Part shown: piece after piece, positions 49,319 through 60,584 of the stretch | How positions within the stretch are numbered: the stretch's first letter is position 1 | How the letters are laid out: each line of letters begins with the position of its first letter | Assembly: GCF_005239225.2 (NCBI RefSeq) | Contig: NC_133295.1 | Coordinates: 6,696,001 to 6,760,000 of the forward strand | DNA length: 64,000 nt | Origin: Populus alba | Taxonomy: Eukaryota; Streptophyta; Magnoliopsida; Malpighiales; Salicaceae | Direction of reading: 5' to 3' | Notes under the pieces: model-generated | Told to the model about the DNA's origin: nothing | Database searches by the model: none | Seen by the model: the letters and a program-made list of their open reading frames with translations, nothing else | Position numbers and translations under genes: made by a program

Positions 49319-49972
49319 ATGGCAGGTTCCTCAAGTCATCACATAAAAAATATTTGTGTTTTCGGTGGATCCAGTCCTGGGAAAGAAAAAGAGTTTTTAG
49401 AATCAGCAAATCATCTTGGTCGGGTACTAGCTGAGAGAAAGATTCATTTAGTGTATGGGGGAGGCAGCCTTGGGTTAATGGGAGGTGTGTCAATGGCTGC
49501 ATTTTTAGGAGGCAGTCAAGTTTTGGGGGTTGTCCCCAAAGCTTTAGCAACTGGGGACATCATTGGAAAAACAATTGGAGAGGAACTACAGGTCCCAACA
49601 ATGTCTGACCGACTGAATACCATGTTTAACCATGCTGATGCCTTCATTGCCTTACCAGGTGGTCTGGGCACATTGGAAGAGATCTTTCATATTTCATCTT
49701 GGGCCCAATTGCACATTCACCATAAACCTATAGGTTTGTTAAATGTTAATGGTTTTTATGATAAGTTGCTGTCTTTCCTTGATCAAGCTGTGGAACAGGA
49801 ATTTCTAACATCTTCGGCACGACGAATCATAATCTCTGCTGCTACTGCTGAACAATTGATTGACCAACTACAATCTTTCATCCCTGTCATTGATCCCTGC
49901 ATGAGTCGTCTAGATTGGTCAACTAAGGAAAGCCGTAAAAAGCTTAGATTAGATTTGAGCCTTCATCTGTGA
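49319..49972 (+). CDS. LONELY GUY-type cytokinin-activating phosphoribohydrolase
   Basis: A 217-residue LOG-family enzyme, the usual full length. LOG releases the free cytokinin base from the riboside 5'-monophosphate in one step in the cytosol. The family features are present in order: a Rossmann-like start (ICVFGGSSPG, 12-21), YGGGSLGLMG (46-55), the Met-x-x-Arg segment with Arg 98, and the signature PGGLGTLEE (113-121), whose last-but-one Glu is followed by a second. The catalytic Arg and signature Glu are kept, and there is no stop or frameshift. Ordinary plant LOG genes have several introns; this one has none, so it was probably copied through RNA. It lies between the zinc-finger ORF and the element's 3' end, on the same strand. 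It differs from the commonest LOG proteins (SDRLNTM rather than a QRKAEM-type segment), so it belongs to a divergent subgroup. Activity is likely but unproven. Confidence 0.93.
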   Translation: MAGSSSHHIKNICVFGGSSPGKEKEFLESANHLGRVLAERKIHLVYGGGSLGLMGGVSMAAFLGGSQVLGVVPKALATGDIIGKTIGEELQVPTMSDRLNTMFNHADAFIALPGGLGTLEEIFHISSWAQLHIHHKPIGLLNVNGFYDKLLSFLDQAVEQEFLTSSARRIIISAATAEQLIDQLQSFIPVIDPCMSRLDWSTKESRKKLRLDLSLHL

Positions 49973-50133
49973 AACCTTGTGTCTTTTGGTTTTATTAATA
50001 GCATATTATTTTGTTTTGTTACTTCTTATGTTTGTTTAAGTGTGTTTCAGGTTTGTCATTGTTCGCTGTTTCAGGTGATGTCTTTTATACTCTATCTTTC
50101 TACCTTCGAACATTGAGGACAATGTCTCGTTTT

Positions 50134-50157
50134 GGTTGGGGGGAGAGGGTAGTACTT
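50134..50157 (+). other. Internal copy of the polypurine tract and LTR start
   Basis: GGTTGGGGGG, then six bases, then TAGTACTT. The same two words with the same spacing occur at the true 3' junction, 51215-51238. Confidence 0.7.
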
Positions 50158-51214
50158 CAAAAAAAAAAAAAAAAAAAAAACTAACTTGCTAACTGTTTTT
50201 TGCTATTATTAAACCATTTGACAAAATTGTTATTAGGATGACAGAGTATGGAATCAATTTTATTGACTCTAGAGACGCATCTTAGTAAGTTTCATTACCA
50301 AGGTCTATCATAATACTTCTTGAAATATTCAGGTTTACAAACTCTCACATTGTTATCACTTGATTCTGCTCATATACTCATTTAACAAGTATTATTAAAC
50401 CTTCATTTTCACACACACACTTTAACATATGATTGTGGGTTGCACATTGGATTATTACAGTAATTATGTTCTTTTGTTGAAGGTAACAACTAAGGGTAAA
50501 GGATAGTATATAATTTTGCAAAAAAAAAAAAAAAAAAAAAAAAAAGAAGAAGAAGAAAAAGAAAAAAAAAAAAAGAAAAAGAAAAAAAAGATAGTATTGA
50601 TGATAATAAAACGTGGATAAGTTTGGTTTCGTAGCCTCCATAACCTAAGCAATTAAGCCCGAAGGGGTGTTTTAACACCTAATACCCTAAAGTCAACTGA
50701 CTTGGGAGCTATTGGCCCAAAGCTTGTTACATGGGTTAAGGAGAAAGCTTAAGGGAATCAAACATTGCACTATCTACGTATTAGTATCTGCAACCCGAGT
50801 TGTTAAGCTCGTAGGGGTGTCTCAACACCTAATGCCCTAAGACCAACTGGTCTGGGAGTCATTAGCCTAAAACTCGTTACATGGGTTAAAGATACATTGT
50901 GTTTTAAGTTGTATGTGTATATAAATAAAAAGAAAAAAAAATAATCCCAACCCAAGGAAGTTCACCTTAAACATTTGAACATAATATTGTTTTCTTCCAA
51001 CAAAAGCCCCATCATCTATGTTTTCATTGAGCACACAAAAAGAAGGTTTATTAATATCTTGTTTAAGAAGTATGAAGCAGGAATATAAATTTAATGAGAG
51101 TTTGTTTATCTGGATAGATTAATGGAAGTTGAATGATGAATGCCTTGCTTTGTGGAACTTGCAAATTGTTTCTCTATTTTAACGCTTTAGATTACTAGGG
51201 ACTAGTAATAAGCT

Positions 51215-51224
51215 GGTTGGGGGG
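51215..51224 (+). other. Terminal polypurine tract
   Basis: GGTTGGGGGG directly before the 3' LTR (start 51227). It is the expected primer for plus-strand DNA synthesis. Confidence 0.85.
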
Positions 51225-51226
51225 TG

Positions 51227-52974
51227 TGATTAGTACTTAAAAGTGCATGTTTATCAAGGTTTTATATCATCATTTTGCACTTGAAGTATCAATAACTCCT
51301 TAACTAAAGTATGTTTTTATAATAACAAGTTTGATATTATAAGATACCTTAATTTATGGTAAATGCTCATTTTAAATGCAGGACTATCAAATAAATAAAA
51401 GGATTGATTGATGAGTTTAAGCATTGAAAGTTAAAGGACAAAGAGATGGCCAAACTTAGAAAAGAGATGTCGGTGCAGTCCAAACCGGAACAGTGCCTCG
51501 GTAATTGGATCATATCTGGAGCTCTAGATCTCGGATTTAGGTCCATTTTATATGGATGGAAAGGTAAAACATAGGCCTACAACTTTCATTTGGACACCAA
51601 GATCTAAGAAGGCCGTTTTCAAGTCCAAATATAGGAACAACGAAGAAGTCCGAAGCTGTCCTGCAGCCCAGACACTATTTAGTGTTCAGCCCATATCTTG
51701 AGTTCTAGAAGTCCAAATGACCTCATCTTTTTTTTGTTGGAAAGCTGAGACAATTTCCTAGAACATTCCTGAGGATTCTGGGCAAATTATGATGTTAGCA
51801 AATGACGTCTTGTTCAGACAAGAAGATAAGGATTGTTATCAAGTCAAGATATGGCCACCCACTCATCAATTAGTCAACAAATCAATAGTTCCAAATTTTG
51901 GCCTATAAAAGGAGGCACTTACCATGTATTGAGGCATCTTGGTTTCCAGATCAAGATCATGCTCTTTCTTTCTCTCTTTTGTATTGCTTATGTTTTTCTT
52001 TCATTAATATCAAGTTTATGCACTTCATTTCCTTTCTTTTACTTAGTTAACTTCTTTCTCATTTATGTTCTTATCTTGTCTATTTATGTTTCTTTCTTTC
52101 ATTATGTTTAGCTAAGTTAATTATGTCAAGGTGAAAAGGGTACACTAATGGTGTAAGAATAAGTATAATATAAACTTAACATGGACTTAACGTTGGATAC
52201 TAACATGTTTTATATTTGTTATCTTGTTCACTTTTAATACTTTGCTTGTTAAATGGTTAATCTAGATTTATGTTGTATAACACTTGGTACAACAAATACT
52301 TGGTACTTTCATAGCCCATACTGTATGGTATAACCGACACCTGAGCTATGAAAGGGACTTGATTTGTTATTAACATAAGTTATAATCATGAATGCCTGCC
52401 AACATTTACAAGTATTAGCTTTATTCGAATAAGATAACTAATGTAATCATGTTAACAATTTATAATCTGATTGGAACCTCCTTTATGTGTGGTTTCCAAT
52501 TGAGTAATAAGAGTTTATATTATACTTGTTTGAAGTACCATTAGTGGATCCTCTAACCTTGACATTCGTTTTTATCATTGTTTAATCCTTACATTAATCT
52601 TCTAACTCAAAGTTCTCATTAATTTCTTCATCTACTTCTATTACTACTACTAGTACTACTATTATTTTTATTATTATTGTTGTTGTTGTTATTTACATTC
52701 TGTAATATATCCCTTTGATCTTTTCATAAACTCAGTATATAGGCTGGAAACCTGTGACCCGATCTTTTGGATCATTCTCAGGTGTAACAACGCCATGTAC
52801 TGAGTATTATAATTATTGTTATTGTTATTGTTATTGTTATTGTTGTTGTTGTTGTATTGTTATTTATAATTTATACAATTAACCTCTCTGTGGTTCGACC
52901 CCGGTCTTGCCGGGTTATTTATTACTTCGACACTCCTGCACTTGGGAAAAGACATCAAGCTTTTGGTCGTGTCA
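51227..52974 (+). repeat. 3' LTR of the LOG-carrying element
   Basis: Nearly identical to 43358-45096: two substitutions (G/A in TTGTTGTTAAC, C/G in an ACT run), five one-base indels and one extra six-base TTATTG unit. Confidence 0.97.
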
Positions 52975-52979
52975 AAAAC

Positions 52980-55535
52980 AAAAAATAAAATAGCAAATAA
53001 AAGAATGAGGATAAAAATTGAAATACAAAATCAATTTTATCCTTATTTAATAGGTGAAATTGAAAAGAAAAATCAATTTTAAGAAAGGAGAAAAAAAATT
53101 CAAAAGAATAAGGATCAAAATTGAAATAAATAACACAAATAAAATTTTGATTTAAAGGTAAAATTAAAAAGAAAAAATAATTTAACAAAAGCCTAAAAAA
53201 CCAAAATCAAAAGAATGAGGATCAAATTGAAAAAACATAATATATAAAAAACATAGATTGAAGGATGAATTTGAAAATAAATAAAACTTCTACAAAAATG
53301 TTAAGAATAAAAATTAGAAATTAAAAGAATGAGGACTGAAGTTGAAATAGTAAATAATAAAGAGGGTCAAACTATAATTTTTCAGGGTAGGAGACAAAAA
53401 AGAAAAAAGAAAAGTCAATCGGTGACAAACCACCCTACCAATATTTACACACTCCACACAAATAGAAAGAAGACAAAACGACACTTCCAACAACACGGTG
53501 GAAGGGTATTTCCGGATTCTAGGAGTCACCACACAAAGTGAGGGGGTTACTCCTATGCGCCTACACTTTTTCCCATTAAACTAATATTTAATTCATGCTA
53601 AAAGACTAAATTGTCCTTCATAAAACCGATAATAACAAAAAAACCATAGTGAAAAGGCCAAAAAGCTCTTGAATGCATGTTTTAATTTTATTTATTTATT
53701 TATATGGTAAAATTTTTATTTTATTGTGTTTGAAGACAACATTTTATCGTTATAGATCATTTCAGTTATCTTGTTGTAGTATGACTAGATATGGGTTTTT
53801 GGGTATTCTAGTCTAGTATACTTGACGAAGTTCAGCATTCTGAACTCCTTCAACACTACAATGTTTGAAACCAAACAAACTTCAGCTGCTAACACAGGGT
53901 CAACCAGATTGTTTCGTTTAACTACTCTCAATCTCTCTTTTAGGGCAACTTATTTATCATGGTCTAGGAGATCGATAGACTATTGTCAGAAAGTCCTTTT
54001 GTTGTTGGATCCATGATGATTTGAGCTTGACTTGGATAGATAGGGGCAAAAGGGACAAAATGATGCCCAATTATTGAGTTTGCCCTCAAGTTCTGAAATG
54101 TGCGAGGGATGTGGATTGATGGTGTTTCCACATAAAGCTATGCAGACATTTCCTTTCCCTTTTTGAAGCTTAGCACTTGTTCAAATATATATCTAAGTCT
54201 AGCTACTTCTTCTTTAATGCTCTTAATTTTCTTTTGATAATAAGCCTCTATTCCATCTTTTTCTTAGGTCAAGTAGTAGACCTTAGGTGAGGAAATCTAC
54301 ATTTCAACATGAGAGCATATATGTTAAATGTATGAGCATGTTTTTATACGATGATCTCGCTCTTTAAGGGGTGACACATGGTCATAACTCGTAACTCGTA
54401 ACTCTTGCATGATGAAACAAGAACTTGATTCTTGTCCAAACTCTACAACAAAAATTTTCTATATGACGATCATTGTGTCACCTGCAAGTCCTAAGTTCAA
54501 GATGCTTCAAGAAGGGCTAGCCTTGATGCAAAATGAAAGTAGCATAAACAACCTAAGGATATGTTCAATTCTTCAAGTGAGTATGAGTAAGTTTTTTACC
54601 TAGTCTTAAAAAGGCATCAGATCTTCTTAGTGATGCTCTTTGTAAATATAACATTGGGGTGTTGTAAGGAATGATTAAGGCACGTATGCCCACCATTACT
54701 AAGCAAACACTTAGTTATAAGTTAGATGTTTCACGCATCTGAACCATGACTCATAGTCATAGGGCAGACTAGTAATCCCTTACCTAACTTAGAAGCTTGT
54801 GTGTGCTTGAAAATTAAGACATGTGATGCATGAGGCAATTTTATACGATGTGTGAATAATATGTACCAAAATTAAAGCATAGAAGCAAATAAATAAAGGA
54901 AATGTCTCTATTAACAATAAACACACAAACCAAACAATAAAACACAATAAACAGACAAAAACAAAGGTTAGTCCACGAGAATCCCTAGTGGAGTCACCAT
55001 TCTGTAGCACGAGCACGGCGTCATGGTGATCACCCTCCTAGAATTCGTGGTATGATGTGGAATGGAAATGATAGGGAATTATTGTCCTTTATTAGTGGAA
55101 AGAGGGAATGAGAGTTGAAATATAATATTTTGGTCACTAAGAACTTTAACTGGTCTCAAAGATTGGGCACGAAGACTGGTTGCGTAATGGAAGGTATTAA
55201 CACTTCTAATACGTCTTACCTGAGGCAAGCTGCATTGTTTAATTATCTAATATAACTAAAGTATTGTTGTGCTTTCTAATTTTTAGTTTGTCTAAGGTTT
55301 AAGCAAAAGTCCTTAGTAAGATATCTTTATCTTATTAGATAAAAACCTAACCGTTCTAATGTCCATATAAAAATAAAAGAACTACCTTTTTAAATATGGA
55401 CCTAGTTCTCATGACTTTAATAAACTGGTTTATACATTTGTTTTTATTTTTTTTTGTATAAAAATACAATATGAAGTTTTTTATATTTTTGAGAGACTTT
55501 GCCGTATGCAGGAAAACAAGACATTTTTTTGGTTG

Positions 55536-55588
<53 letters not shown>

Positions 55589-55800
55589 CAGAGAAAATTA
55601 GATATTTTAATACCAAATTTGTATCTTTACAGTGTAAAAATAGAAACCAATATTTAGTAAAATTGGTAGAAAAATACATGAAAAAATCAAAAAAATTTTG
55701 AAAGGATTTTAATTTTTTTTGGAATTTTTTGTTTTTGTTTTTATTTAATATATAATATAATATTATATGTTATTATAATTATATAATAAAATATACTGGG
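52980..55800. other. Intergenic retroelement debris, no gene
   Basis: 52980-53340 is purine-rich repeat matching, on the other strand, the T-rich text at 25300-25880. At 54975-55230 the phrases CCCTAGTGGAGTCACCATTCTGT and GGAAGGTATTAACACTTCTAATACG resemble the LTR-leader junction of Tat/Ogre-type elements. That is from memory. No open frame has a recognisable domain. Confidence 0.45.
55541..55586. repeat. (TA)n microsatellite
   Basis: About 46 bases of alternating A and T. Confidence 0.95.
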
Positions 55801-55997
55801 ATAGGCCCGACCGAGTTATGTGGGTTGCACCCATCCTGGTTGGGCCGAGATCAACCTAAAAAAGTTGGGCCAATATCAACCCAAAATAGGGGTTGGGTCG
55901 ATAACGACCCAACATGTTCTTCTCTAAGGGGACGGGGCTGGATCTGGCCTAGTCATTTTGATCTGGGCTGGCATTGGTCCAGTTCAGGAATAATAGG

Positions 55998-56057
55998 CTC
56001 TCCACTATTCATATGCTACGTGAATAGTGGAGAGTGAATTATAATTCACTCTCCACT
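55998..56057. repeat. Overlapping inverted repeats forming alternative hairpins
   Basis: The arm at 55998-56011 pairs perfectly with 56021-56034 (14 bp, 9-base loop). The arm at 56026-56040 pairs perfectly with 56043-56057 (15 bp, two-base centre). The two share bases 56026-56034, so only one can form at a time. Confidence 0.85.
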
Positions 56058-56879
56058 GTTCACTAGCAAAACAATGGAGATAGGGTGAAGAAGAAGAAGA
56101 AAAAGAAGAGGAGGGGGAAGCTGACCTAACGATGGCTCATGGTGGCGTTGTGGCGGTGACGAGGAAATTGGTGGTGGTTCCAGGCATAACAACAGAGACT
56201 ACAGGGGGAAGAAAATGGTGAGAGGCTGGGGAGTTTGTGTTCATTTTTATCCTTTTCTTATTTCTCTTTGTTTTCATTCCTATCTTATCTCTCTCTCTCT
56301 CTCTTTCTCTCTCTTTTCTTTCTCTGTTTCCCCCTGTTTTTTTCTCTTTTGTTTCGTTTGTTTTTCCTCTCTTGTTGTATGTTTTCTCGTCCTTTTTTGT
56401 GCTTCCTTACCCTTTGTTCTTTTTTTTTTGTCACCCCCTCTCTTGGTGAGGGGGGGGTATTTATAGGAGGAAGGGGGAGAAGGAACTACTCTACCCCTGT
56501 CTAGTCATGCTGAAAGGGTAGGGTGGCTTGGGCGATGACTATGTAGCAACCCACATGGCTTGTCCCTTTTGTTTTTTCATCTCGATGGTAGGCCATGAGT
56601 AGGGTATGGGTTATGTTGGGGTTTTTGGGCAAGTAAGAGAGAGAGAGAGAGAGAAGCTGCAAAGAAGGGAAAGAAAACCTTCTTCCTTTGCCTGTAGCGT
56701 GTCCAGGGGAAGAAGATGGCAGACAATGCCATTAAAACAACATTGTTTTGTTCTGTCTATCTGCATGTCTCTTTTGTTTTTGTTTTTTTTGTTTTTTTTT
56801 TCTTATAACAGTGAACAAAACAACGTCATTTTGCACAAAACACACCTTTTTATTTAAACGAAATGATGCCAAAAAAAGC

Positions 56880-57480
56880 TATATTTCCAAATTAGTCTTC
56901 AATTTTCAATTTATTCAATCAAGTCCTTAATTGAGATTTTAAGAATCAATTCAATTACATCCATGTCAAATTCAAATATTAGCCCTGTAGTTGGCTGCCA
57001 TTTTCACTTTGATCCTTGGTTTTGAATTTGTGCATTTTGACCCTTAATTGATCAATAAACTTCCAATTTCTTCAATTTAGCTCATGATTTGGTCAATTAC
57101 AGCCTCTATATTCATGTGTCTTTTCCAATTTGGTCTTTGATTTTGGATTTCTTTAATCAAGTCTCTAATTGCCTATCAAATTTCAATATTTATGTAATTA
57201 AACGTTCAATTTGACCAAATTAACTCTTAAAAATTGTAATTCGACCCCTAAACTTTAATTTCTTCCAATTAAAGCCCAAATTGACTTAAAAAATCAATTT
57301 TCTTATAATTAAACTCTCCATAAATTCAATTAAACCTTCAACATTCAATTTTGAATTTCTTTTTCTCAAATTGAATTTTCTTTGCCAATTTCATCAGTAA
57401 AAAATATACTATCAAATTTCAATTTTTATATTTTTTAACCTCCTTCAACAATTTTTGATCATTTACTAGGCTTCCGGGTG
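56880..57480 (+). repeat. Dispersed repeat, copy 2 (relative at 30290-30960)
   Basis: Collinear with 30290-30960 (GATCCTTGGTTTTGAATTTGTGCA, GACCCTTAATTGATCAATAAACTT and later phrases). It is non-coding and lies upstream of a gag fragment, consistent with the leader region of a degenerate Ty3/gypsy element. Confidence 0.7.
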
Positions 57481-57959
57481 TCCTCTTCTCACTGATATAA
57501 AAAATGTTTTACTCTTTTTTTTTTCCAATATTTTTTTTTTTGTATGTTCTCCTTTCCTCTTTCATTTTGTGTGAGGACCCTGAGAATAAGTAACGACATT
57601 GTGGATCAAGTGCTAAAATAAAACTTCAATTCCCTAAAGAGACATAGCAAAATGATATGCAACAAAGTAACGCTCACAATCTTATAGTCAAAAGTAGTTA
57701 CACACATCATTCTCTCATAAGATACTCTAAATGATCTAGTCACCATTGATCTCCACATGAGTCTCTTTCACACACTAGAAAAAACCTAGGTGTGAATTAG
57801 ATCCATGACTTTATGAGATTCTTAACACGTCCTAATCAAAGAATTTCCATTTTATCATAGAATCCTACACACTCGACTTTTTAAAGATTGTGTTTCTATA
57901 AAGGCTAACCTAGATAACTACAAAGAACTCACACACCTTTGAGCGAAACGTATAAAATA

Positions 57960-58650
57960 TAAGAAGTATATTAGAGCTTATGACACAAGACACTGATGCT
58001 ATATACAAAGTTATTCCAATAACATTTTGTGGATCTGCATGTACATGGTACCACAGCTTAGAGCTTAACTCTATTATCCACTTTCATGATCTTAGTTCTA
58101 AACTCATCTATTGCTTTAGCATAAACATTCCCACTAACAAGAGCACTACAAAGTTCTTCACCATTACATAATGAAAATATGAAAGCACCATAGCCTATCT
58201 TTACTGGTTAAAAAAAAAAAAAAAAACTCAACAATGAAAGACTCCTTGAACTCATACTTGTAAAAGCTTTAATTAGGGTAGTATATTATTATTCACCATG
58301 AGAAAGGTTATACAAAAAGTCTTCTCAACTTCAAATAGGTAATAAAAAATTCTATTGGGGTAGAAACTAGTGTGATGAGACAAGGTCTCTATGTTTCCAT
58401 GCATGAGCAAAGTCTTTACCATGTTATTAATCTCTAATAAAAGCATCTAAAAGAAGCACCGAGAGGGTACATTCATGACCGCCTAACATTCCCCAAGTTC
58501 ATGACTACACATTTGACCGCCACAGAGATTGATTGTGCGATATTCTCCTCCTATGAAAAGCAATGCAAACACAAAGAACCCTAATAAGTTGTCTCTTTCA
58601 CCATAACAATGAGCATGACACTAAGGAGTGCCACACACTAAAGAAAGATA
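57960..58650 (+). pseudogene. Decayed gag fragment of a Ty3/gypsy element
   Basis: The open part 57980-58171 reads like the core of a Tat-type gag, with ITFCGSACTWYHSLELNSIIHFHDLSSK in the place of the usual gag block. Downstream pieces in several frames to about 58650 continue with gag-like text, broken by stops and a poly(A) run near 58210. Not functional. Confidence 0.65.
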
Positions 58651-59100
58651 AAATGATTGATCACTAGATATTACCTCCACTAGTTTGTGAGAAAAGAAAA
58701 ATTAATGAGGCTCTAATTAAAAAAACAAAAAAGCTAAAATAGTAGATAAAAACCCTTTATTATAGTATTTTTCTGTGTATTTCATGATTTTGATCTTGTG
58801 ACAACATTAATTCACTTGTCTCTCATTTGCTTTTTATTTATCATGTATAACGTTTTCTATTTGTGGAAAAATAAAAGAAATGATTTTTTTGATTCATCGG
58901 ATGGCCATTTTGGGTTACATAATAAAGGATAGTTTTTATTATTTTTTTTCCTATTATATATTAAGAAACAAAAATAGACTTTGAACCATGTTACACCAAA
59001 TTAAAGAAATCATCGATATACAAATACATAACTACCAGTTAAATTTATCACATGAAGAGTTGAATATAAATCTAATATTAATGTAGGGTTTATTTATGAG
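58650..59100. other. Intergenic, no gene
   Basis: AT-rich sequence; nothing recognisable. Confidence 0.5.
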
Positions 59101-59530
59101 ACTAAGCTATGGGTGAGCAAAAAAACTAAAAACCCAATTAAATCGAGAAAACCAGAAAAAAAATAACCGAAAAAACCGAATTGTGAAAAAAACTGATTAA
59201 ACCAATTAAAATTTTGAAAAAACCGACTGGTTTGGTTTGGTTTTGGTTTTATAAGCCTGAAACCGAAAAAATCAAATTGAACCGAACCTAAACTGGAAAA
59301 AAACCAAGTGCAACCGGACCAAACCGAGCCAAACTAAGCCAAAACCGAGTCAAATTGAAAAAACCAAGCCAAACCGGTTTGAACCAGTTTTTGTCTTAAA
59401 AAGCTGAATCGAACCGAAACTGGTCGGTTTGAACCGTTTTTTATTTAAAAAAAAAAATGTTAGTTTGGTTATTTTTCTTTTTATATATAAAAATTAAGCC
59501 GAACTGAAAATGAACACCCCTAAACTAAGC
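59101..59530. mobile_element. Small hAT-like non-autonomous element
   Basis: The direct repeat ACTAAGC (59101-59107 and 59524-59530) flanks a 416-base unit. Its ends are TATGGGTGAGCA and, on the other strand, TTAGGGGTGTTCA. The interior is built from AAACCGAACC and GGTTTGGTT words on both strands. A 7- to 8-base target duplication with such ends fits hAT-type elements. It encodes nothing. Confidence 0.7.
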
Positions 59531-60346
59531 ACATACACTTGTTAAAATAAGTTTAAAATCTTCCTCCATTCACCATAACAAAGAAGGCTATTTATTTGAA
59601 TTCGCGTGTATTGTCCATAATTATGTAGGCATTTCTCTCTTTTGAATGAAACGAAAATAAATCTCTTTGAATTTGTCATTTCAAACAAATAAAGGAAGTG
59701 GGTATGTTAAAGCAAATAAAATCCGTAATATACATTTCACATATAGTTTAGAAATAATGAATATTAGATTCACAGTATCTCTTCAAGATTTGATTATTAT
59801 CAAACTTTGATATTTTAACTCACAAAATCTAAATCTGAGATCCTTAAACATCTTACCTTTATTTTACTGCCAGAATTCTACTATTCAGGTTGGAGCTCGG
59901 CGTCGCTATGAATTTGTTAAAATTAATTAATTAATATATTAATTTTTGAGTAACACCTGATGATTTAAAAATCACCCAGTCAAATTCTTTTACAGGCATA
60001 AACTCCTAAGATAATGTTTATTTAATTCATTCCATCTATCAAGATTATTCAAAGAATAATCTTTTTTGTTTGTTTTTAAGAACCAGCGAAGGACATGCAT
60101 GCCAGCAACAACAGCAAGATTTGTGGAAGAAGATGACTAATGATCTTAGTAAACCTTATTAAAGTGAACGAATATCAAAGTATTATAAAGGAAATTCTAT
60201 TTATTCATGAGAACAAATGCTGAAAATCTTAACGTTTCAAGTAACCTAGCAAAGTAGCACTCTACAATGTCCAGATTACATTCCCCCAGGAAAGGAAAGG
60301 TTTTGGAATCCCAAGACAACACAACCAACCCCGACAAGTCACCGCA

Positions 60347-60377
<31 letters not shown>

Positions 60378-60470
60378 TCCTTAAAACTACTCCTACTTCC
60401 TAATTGTGAATGTGGGTCCTACTTTTGTAGGGTTTAAGAGAGAGGGGGAGGAAGTAAAAACATGTCCAAT
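59531..60470. other. Intergenic and distal promoter of the H+-ATPase gene
   Basis: No gene is seen. A (GA)n tract lies at 60353-60377, about 100 bases before the TATA box. Confidence 0.5.
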
Positions 60471-60475
60471 GTCGT

Positions 60476-60485
60476 CTATAAAAGG
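60476..60485 (+). promoter_or_regulatory. TATA box of the H+-ATPase gene
   Basis: CTATAAAAGG at 60476-60485, about 240 bases before the start codon, implying a leader of about 210 bases. GA-rich tracts flank it. Confidence 0.7.
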
Positions 60486-60584
60486 AGAGGTTAGAGGGGC
60501 TTGAAAGAAGCCTCGTCTTAATTATCTCTGCACACACTCTCTTGATCTCCGGCCCTTTTCTTGGGATAGGCAAGGTCTCATTGA

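Larger units (their letters stand above)
49973..51226 (+). other. 3' untranslated part of the LOG-carrying element
   Basis: No coding frame. It contains a polypurine-like tract (50134-50143), poly(A) runs (50158-50180, 50520-50590), a diverged pair of about 95-base repeats (near 50648-50745 and 50803-50895) sharing CAACACCTAAT.CCCTAA and GTTACATGGGTTAA, and the terminal polypurine tract. Confidence 0.75.
43353..52979 (+). mobile_element. Young non-autonomous LTR retrotransposon carrying zinc-finger and LOG genes
   Basis: A complete element, 43358-52974, with perfect 5-bp target duplications AAAAC (43353-43357 and 52975-52979). The LTRs are 1739 and 1748 bp. Their nine-base length difference is fully explained by five one-base indels and one six-base unit; only two substitutions separate them. 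Inside, in order: a primer site (TGGCGCCGTTGCC), gag with protease (45320-47239), a pol remnant (47232-48305), a basic zinc-finger ORF (48514-49062), an intronless LOG gene (49319-49972), an internal polypurine-like tract (50134), an A-rich segment and the terminal polypurine tract (51215-51224). Reverse transcriptase, RNase H and the integrase catalytic core are missing, so it must use enzymes supplied in trans. Gag and the primer site place it near the Athila/Tat group of Ty3/gypsy; the exact clade is uncertain. Confidence 0.95.

Noticed and set aside
50378..50678. Overlapping minus-strand frames with long Phe runs
   Set aside because: They come from the poly(A)/GAA tract in the 3' part of the retroelement.
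41713..52111. A 70-95 residue open frame repeated at 41713, 44027 and 51833 that looks like a conserved small gene
   Set aside because: All three lie at the same position within LTR copies and overlap the TATA region. They differ in frame where small indels occur, so the repetition is due to the LTR and not a protein.
53314..53541. Open frames on both strands at 53.3-53.5 kb
   Set aside because: Purine-rich repeat sequence; no domain and no support from context.
56215..56504. Three overlapping frames of 70-89 residues rich in Phe, Leu and Ser
   Set aside because: They are translations of a CT/TTC-rich low-complexity tract open in all three frames.
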